Assembly (NCBI GenBank): GCA_028866155.1
Contig: JAGWIT010000030.1
Coordinates: forward strand, 1 to 11,701
Reading direction: 5' to 3'
Length of the DNA stretch: 11,701 nt
Source: Patescibacteria group bacterium
Lineage (GTDB): Bacteria > Patescibacteriota > Minisyncoccia > Phycocordibacterales > SBAW01
Shown here: positions 9,026-11,701 of the stretch, in pieces
Position numbering within the stretch: the first letter of the stretch is position 1
Layout: each line of letters starts with the position of its first letter
Notes under the pieces: model-generated
Told to the model about the DNA's origin: nothing
Databases searched by the model: none
Seen by the model: only the letters and a program-made list of their open reading frames with translations
Position numbers and translations under genes: made by a program

Positions 9026-11701
9026 ATGGTCGATGATGTAAAGCAGGGTGGGGAAGAGTTGCATCACTCGCCCGAGAAGCCCAAAAGCGCTATTGCCTCT
9101 CGCGAGGAAGAGATCCTCACTTTTTGGGACGAACATAAGATTTTTGAACAATCGCTGAAGAAGCCCTCGCCCAAGGGCGAATATGTTTTTTATGACGGGC
9201 CGCCTTTCGCCACCGGGTTGCCGCACTACGGCCACCTTTTGCAGAGCGCGCTCAAGGATGCCATCCCGCGCTACCGCACGATGCAGGGCTATCATGTCGC
9301 GCGCCGCTGGGGGTGGGACTGCCACGGCCTGCCGCTTGAAAACCAAATCGAGCAGGAGCTCGGGATAAAAACAAAACGCGAAATAGAGCAGCTCGGCATT
9401 GAAAAGTTTAATACCGCGGCAAAAACGGCGGTGCTTCGCTATACTGAAGACTGGAAGCGCATCATCCCGCGCTTCGGCCGCTGGGTAGACATGGATAACG
9501 ATTACCGCACGATGGACGCGGGCTACACGCAGAGCGTGTGGTGGGCTTTTAAAAATCTCTACGACCGCGGGCTTGTCTACGAAGGGTTCAAGGCGATGCA
9601 CCTGTGCCCGCGGTGCGGGACGACGCTCAGCAACTTTGAGGTCGCGCAGGGCTACAAAGACATCGACGACATCGCGGTGACGGTCAAATTGCCGCTCCTC
9701 GACGAACCCAATACTTCGCTTTTAATTTGGACAACCACGCCCTGGACGCTCCCCGGCAATGCCGCGGCGGCGGTTAATCCAACCGCGACGTATGTGAAAG
9801 TCAAAATAGGCGAAGCGTATTTTATTGTTGCGAAGGACCTTCTGGAGAAACTTGCCTCCCGTTCACCCTCCGTCGCAGGCTCCGTCGGCGTTCACGTTCA
9901 GCAAGTTTCTCCTCTAGAGATAGTCGGTGAGTTTTTCGGCAAAGAGTTGGTCGGCAAACGCTACGAGCCGCCATTTAGTTATTTTAAGAACGAGCTCCAT
10001 AAGCACAAGACGCACGCATTTAAGGTGTATGCGGCTGATTTCGTCACGATAGATGAAGGCACCGGCATCGTGCACATCGCGCCCGCGTTTGGCGCTGACG
10101 ACCTCGCGCTGGCGCAAAAAGAGAAAATACCGCTCATCCACCATGTCACCGACGAGGGCAAGTTCGTCGCGGCAGTCGCTGACTTTGCCCACCTGCCGGT
10201 GAAGCCCAAGGGCAACCCAAAAGAGACCGACCAAAAAATCGCCGCCCACCTGCGGGAGAAAGGTTTGCTGTTTGCTGAAGAAAAGATAAAGCACTCATAC
10301 CCGCATTGCTGGCGCTGCGATACGCCGCTCCTCAATTGGGCGGCCAACTCGTGGTTTGTGAACGTGCAAAAAATAAAACATAAACTTGTTGCCGAGAACG
10401 CCAAGGTGCGCTGGGTGCCCGAGCATGTGGGCAAGGGGCGCTTTAACAACGGTTTGGAGAGTGCGCCCGACTGGGCGATATCGCGCAGCCGCTTTTGGGG
10501 TGCGCCTCTGCCCGTGTGGCGCCACAGCAAGACCAAAGAAATAAAGGTCGTCGGCTCGGTCGAAGAGCTGCTCGCCATGGTGCGCAAGAGCGGCAACCGC
10601 TACTTCCTTATGCGCCACGGCGAGGCCAACAGCAACGCCGGCGGCTATCTCGACTCGGGCGAGGACGCCGACAACCACTTAACCGAAACCGGCCGCGCCG
10701 ATGCGCTCGCGTCTGCGCGCGAGCTTAAGACAAAAAACATCGACCTCATCGTTGTTTCGCCGGTTTTGCGCACGCGCGAGACGGCACAAATTTTGCAAAA
10801 AGAGCTCGGCCTGCCCGACTCGGCGGTTATGGTCGACGAGCGGCTACGGGAGAGAAGCCTCGGCGTGTTTAGCGGCAAGGCCGAGGTCGAATGGGTCAAT
10901 TATTTTGTATCACTGCGCGAGCACTTTGAGCGCGCGCCCGAAGGCGCCGAGACGCTCGCGCAAGTGCGCCGGCGCATGGCAGACTGCTTGTTTGAGATAG
11001 AGCGGCGCTACACGCAAAAAAATATCCTTATCGTCACGCATGGCGACCCGGCATGGACACTGCTTGAGGCGGCGCGGGCAACGCCGTATCACGAACTCGT
11101 GAGCCTCGAGCATAAGCGTGGCTACCTGTTGCCCGCTGATTTTAGAGAAATTTCTTTTACCCCCTATCCGCACAATGCCGACTATGAGCTCGACCTGCAC
11201 CGGCCCTATATCGACGAGGTACCGATGGGCGATTCGCTTAAGGGCGAGTGGAAGCGCGTGCCTGATGTCTTTGATTGCTGGTTTGAGTCGGGTTCGATGC
11301 CGTTTGCCAGCAATGAATATCCCGCCCACCAAGAGCAGTTCAATCCAAAACGCTTGTTTGGGTTGTGGCCCAAAGGGTATCCCGCCGATTTTATCGCAGA
11401 GAGCATCGACCAGACGCGCGGATGGTTTTACTCACTCATCGTTTTGGGCGTTGCGCTCTTCGGCAGGAGCCCCTACAAAGCGGTTGTTACCAACGGGCTG
11501 GTGTTGGCCGAGGACGGCCGCAAGATGAGCAAAAAGCTTAAAAATTATCCGGAGGTGCTTGAAACGGTGGCGCAATATGGCGCCGACTCACTACGCTACT
11601 ACCTTGTCTCTTCGCCGGTGGTGCGCGGCGGCGACGTTAACTTCGTCGCGCGCGGCGTTGAAGAGGTTTCTAAAAAACTCCTGATGCGCTTGGATAACGT
11701 G
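9026..11701 (+). CDS. ileS: Isoleucyl-tRNA synthetase (type II) with inserted phosphatase domain, partial
   Basis: 892 codons are present without a stop; the anticodon-binding C-terminus lies beyond the window. It is a class I synthetase for tRNA-Ile. Visible in order: YDGPPFATGLPHYGHLL with the HIGH-type motif HYGH (67-70); WGWDCHGLPLE; zinc-type CPRC (194-197); the editing domain with TTTPWTLPGN and GTGIVHIAPAFGADD; CWRC (428-431); WAISRSRFWGAPLPVW; DVFDCWFESGSMPFA; DFIAESIDQTRGWFY; and KMSKK (833-837). The sequence is of the eukaryote-like type II class, which is generally less sensitive to mupirocin. Two additions break the usual order: a palindrome-bounded segment at codons 273-296, and a histidine phosphatase domain at about 525-712. 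Synthetase motifs continue in the same frame on both sides of each. Confidence 0.95.
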   Translation, partial: MVDDVKQGGEELHHSPEKPKSAIASREEEILTFWDEHKIFEQSLKKPSPKGEYVFYDGPPFATGLPHYGHLLQSALKDAIPRYRTMQGYHVARRWGWDCHGLPLENQIEQELGIKTKREIEQLGIEKFNTAAKTAVLRYTEDWKRIIPRFGRWVDMDNDYRTMDAGYTQSVWWAFKNLYDRGLVYEGFKAMHLCPRCGTTLSNFEVAQGYKDIDDIAVTVKLPLLDEPNTSLLIWTTTPWTLPGNAAAAVNPTATYVKVKIGEAYFIVAKDLLEKLASRSPSVAGSVGVHVQQVSPLEIVGEFFGKELVGKRYEPPFSYFKNELHKHKTHAFKVYAADFVTIDEGTGIVHIAPAFGADDLALAQKEKIPLIHHVTDEGKFVAAVADFAHLPVKPKGNPKETDQKIAAHLREKGLLFAEEKIKHSYPHCWRCDTPLLNWAANSWFVNVQKIKHKLVAENAKVRWVPEHVGKGRFNNGLESAPDWAISRSRFWGAPLPVWRHSKTKEIKVVGSVEELLAMVRKSGNRYFLMRHGEANSNAGGYLDSGEDADNHLTETGRADALASARELKTKNIDLIVVSPVLRTRETAQILQKELGLPDSAVMVDERLRERSLGVFSGKAEVEWVNYFVSLREHFERAPEGAETLAQVRRRMADCLFEIERRYTQKNILIVTHGDPAWTLLEAARATPYHELVSLEHKRGYLLPADFREISFTPYPHNADYELDLHRPYIDEVPMGDSLKGEWKRVPDVFDCWFESGSMPFASNEYPAHQEQFNPKRLFGLWPKGYPADFIAESIDQTRGWFYSLIVLGVALFGRSPYKAVVTNGLVLAEDGRKMSKKLKNYPEVLETVAQYGADSLRYYLVSSPVVRGGDVNFVARGVEEVSKKLLMRLDNV
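9844..9912 (+). repeat. 69-bp segment bounded by 12-bp inverted repeats within ileS
   Basis: GGAGAAACTTGC (9844-9855) and GCAAGTTTCTCC (9901-9912) are exact inverted repeats around 45 bases. The interior has short direct repeats (CTCCGTCG twice, GTTCAC twice). The segment is 69 bp, a multiple of three, and encodes a low-complexity stretch (SRSPSVAGSVGVHVQQVSP, 278-296) in the editing domain where related IleRS proteins have a short turn. It looks like an inserted coding element; no target duplication is evident. Confidence 0.55.
10598..11161 (+). other. Histidine phosphatase domain embedded in IleRS
   Basis: Residues about 525-712 match the phosphoglycerate-mutase-like histidine phosphatase family. 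Seen in order: YFLMRHGEA with Arg530 and the nucleophile His531; LTETGRADA; SPVLRTRETA with Arg582; LRERSLGVFSG with the acid Glu609; EGAETLAQVRRRM; and ILIVTHGDP with the second catalytic His672. All four core catalytic positions are kept, so the domain is probably active; its substrate is unknown. Before it the synthetase reads VVGSVEELLAMV; after it the synthetase resumes at ELDLHRPYIDEV. Confidence 0.92.

Noticed and set aside
9979..10596. Minus-strand open frame of 205 codons opposite ileS
   Set aside because: Shadow frame of the IleRS gene, where the plus-strand reading has clear motifs throughout.
10598..11161. A separate phosphatase gene, frameshift or assembly join inside ileS
   Set aside because: The frame is continuous, no start codon with signals lies at the domain edge, and IleRS motifs resume in the same frame, so a true in-frame insertion is the simplest reading, although reads should be checked.
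1..11701. CRISPR arrays, tRNA or rRNA genes, transposases
   Set aside because: No regularly spaced repeats, cloverleaf-like or rRNA-like sequence, or transposase-like protein was found on either strand.

Overview
The window looks like a compact chromosomal segment of a bacterium of the Candidate Phyla Radiation (Patescibacteria, most likely a Parcubacteria-like lineage). The grounds are very short intergenic spaces, ordinary housekeeping proteins of divergent sequence, a seven-helix membrane protein ending in a DUF2914 domain, a eukaryote-like (type II) isoleucyl-tRNA synthetase, the standard genetic code and few ribosome binding sites. This assignment is inference; there is no rRNA here to confirm it. 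No tRNA, rRNA, CRISPR array or transposase was seen.

Layout. 1-92: promoter and hairpin leader of rplK. 93-515: ribosomal protein L11, without rplA behind it. 567-788: a small unknown membrane protein in its own transcription unit, closed by a strong terminator at 822-848. 847-1323, minus strand: dihydrofolate reductase, divergent from a long plus-strand run: a CYTH-domain protein, dCTP deaminase, thymidylate synthase, serine hydroxymethyltransferase, the DUF2914 membrane protein and dTMP kinase (1396-6791). 6875-7228: a small basic unknown protein, again a stand-alone unit with its own promoter, leader hairpin, Shine-Dalgarno site and terminator. 7321-8982: arginyl-tRNA synthetase. 9026 to the window end: isoleucyl-tRNA synthetase, cut off by the window edge after 892 codons.

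How the genes fit together. folA, dcd, thyA, glyA and tmk form an almost complete thymidylate-supply module: Dcd makes dUTP from dCTP, ThyA methylates dUMP using methylene-tetrahydrofolate, DHFR and SHMT regenerate that cofactor, and Tmk phosphorylates dTMP. The dUTP to dUMP step has no dedicated gene here, while a CYTH (triphosphate-tunnel type) protein sits at the head of the run.

Most notable observations: (1) a complete histidine-phosphatase (phosphoglycerate-mutase-like) domain of about 190 residues, with its catalytic residues present, is inserted in frame inside the IleRS catalytic region; (2) two start styles coexist: several housekeeping genes have a -10 element ending 5-10 bases before the ATG and no Shine-Dalgarno (suggesting leaderless mRNAs), whereas the two small unknown genes share GGAGG-N6-GTG, their own promoters and strong terminators; (3) a perfect 38-bp palindrome lies in frame in the membrane-protein gene, and a 69-bp segment bounded by 12-bp inverted repeats lies in ileS, both resembling protein-coding palindromic elements; (4) ThyA lacks the arginine pair that normally binds the dUMP phosphate from the partner subunit.
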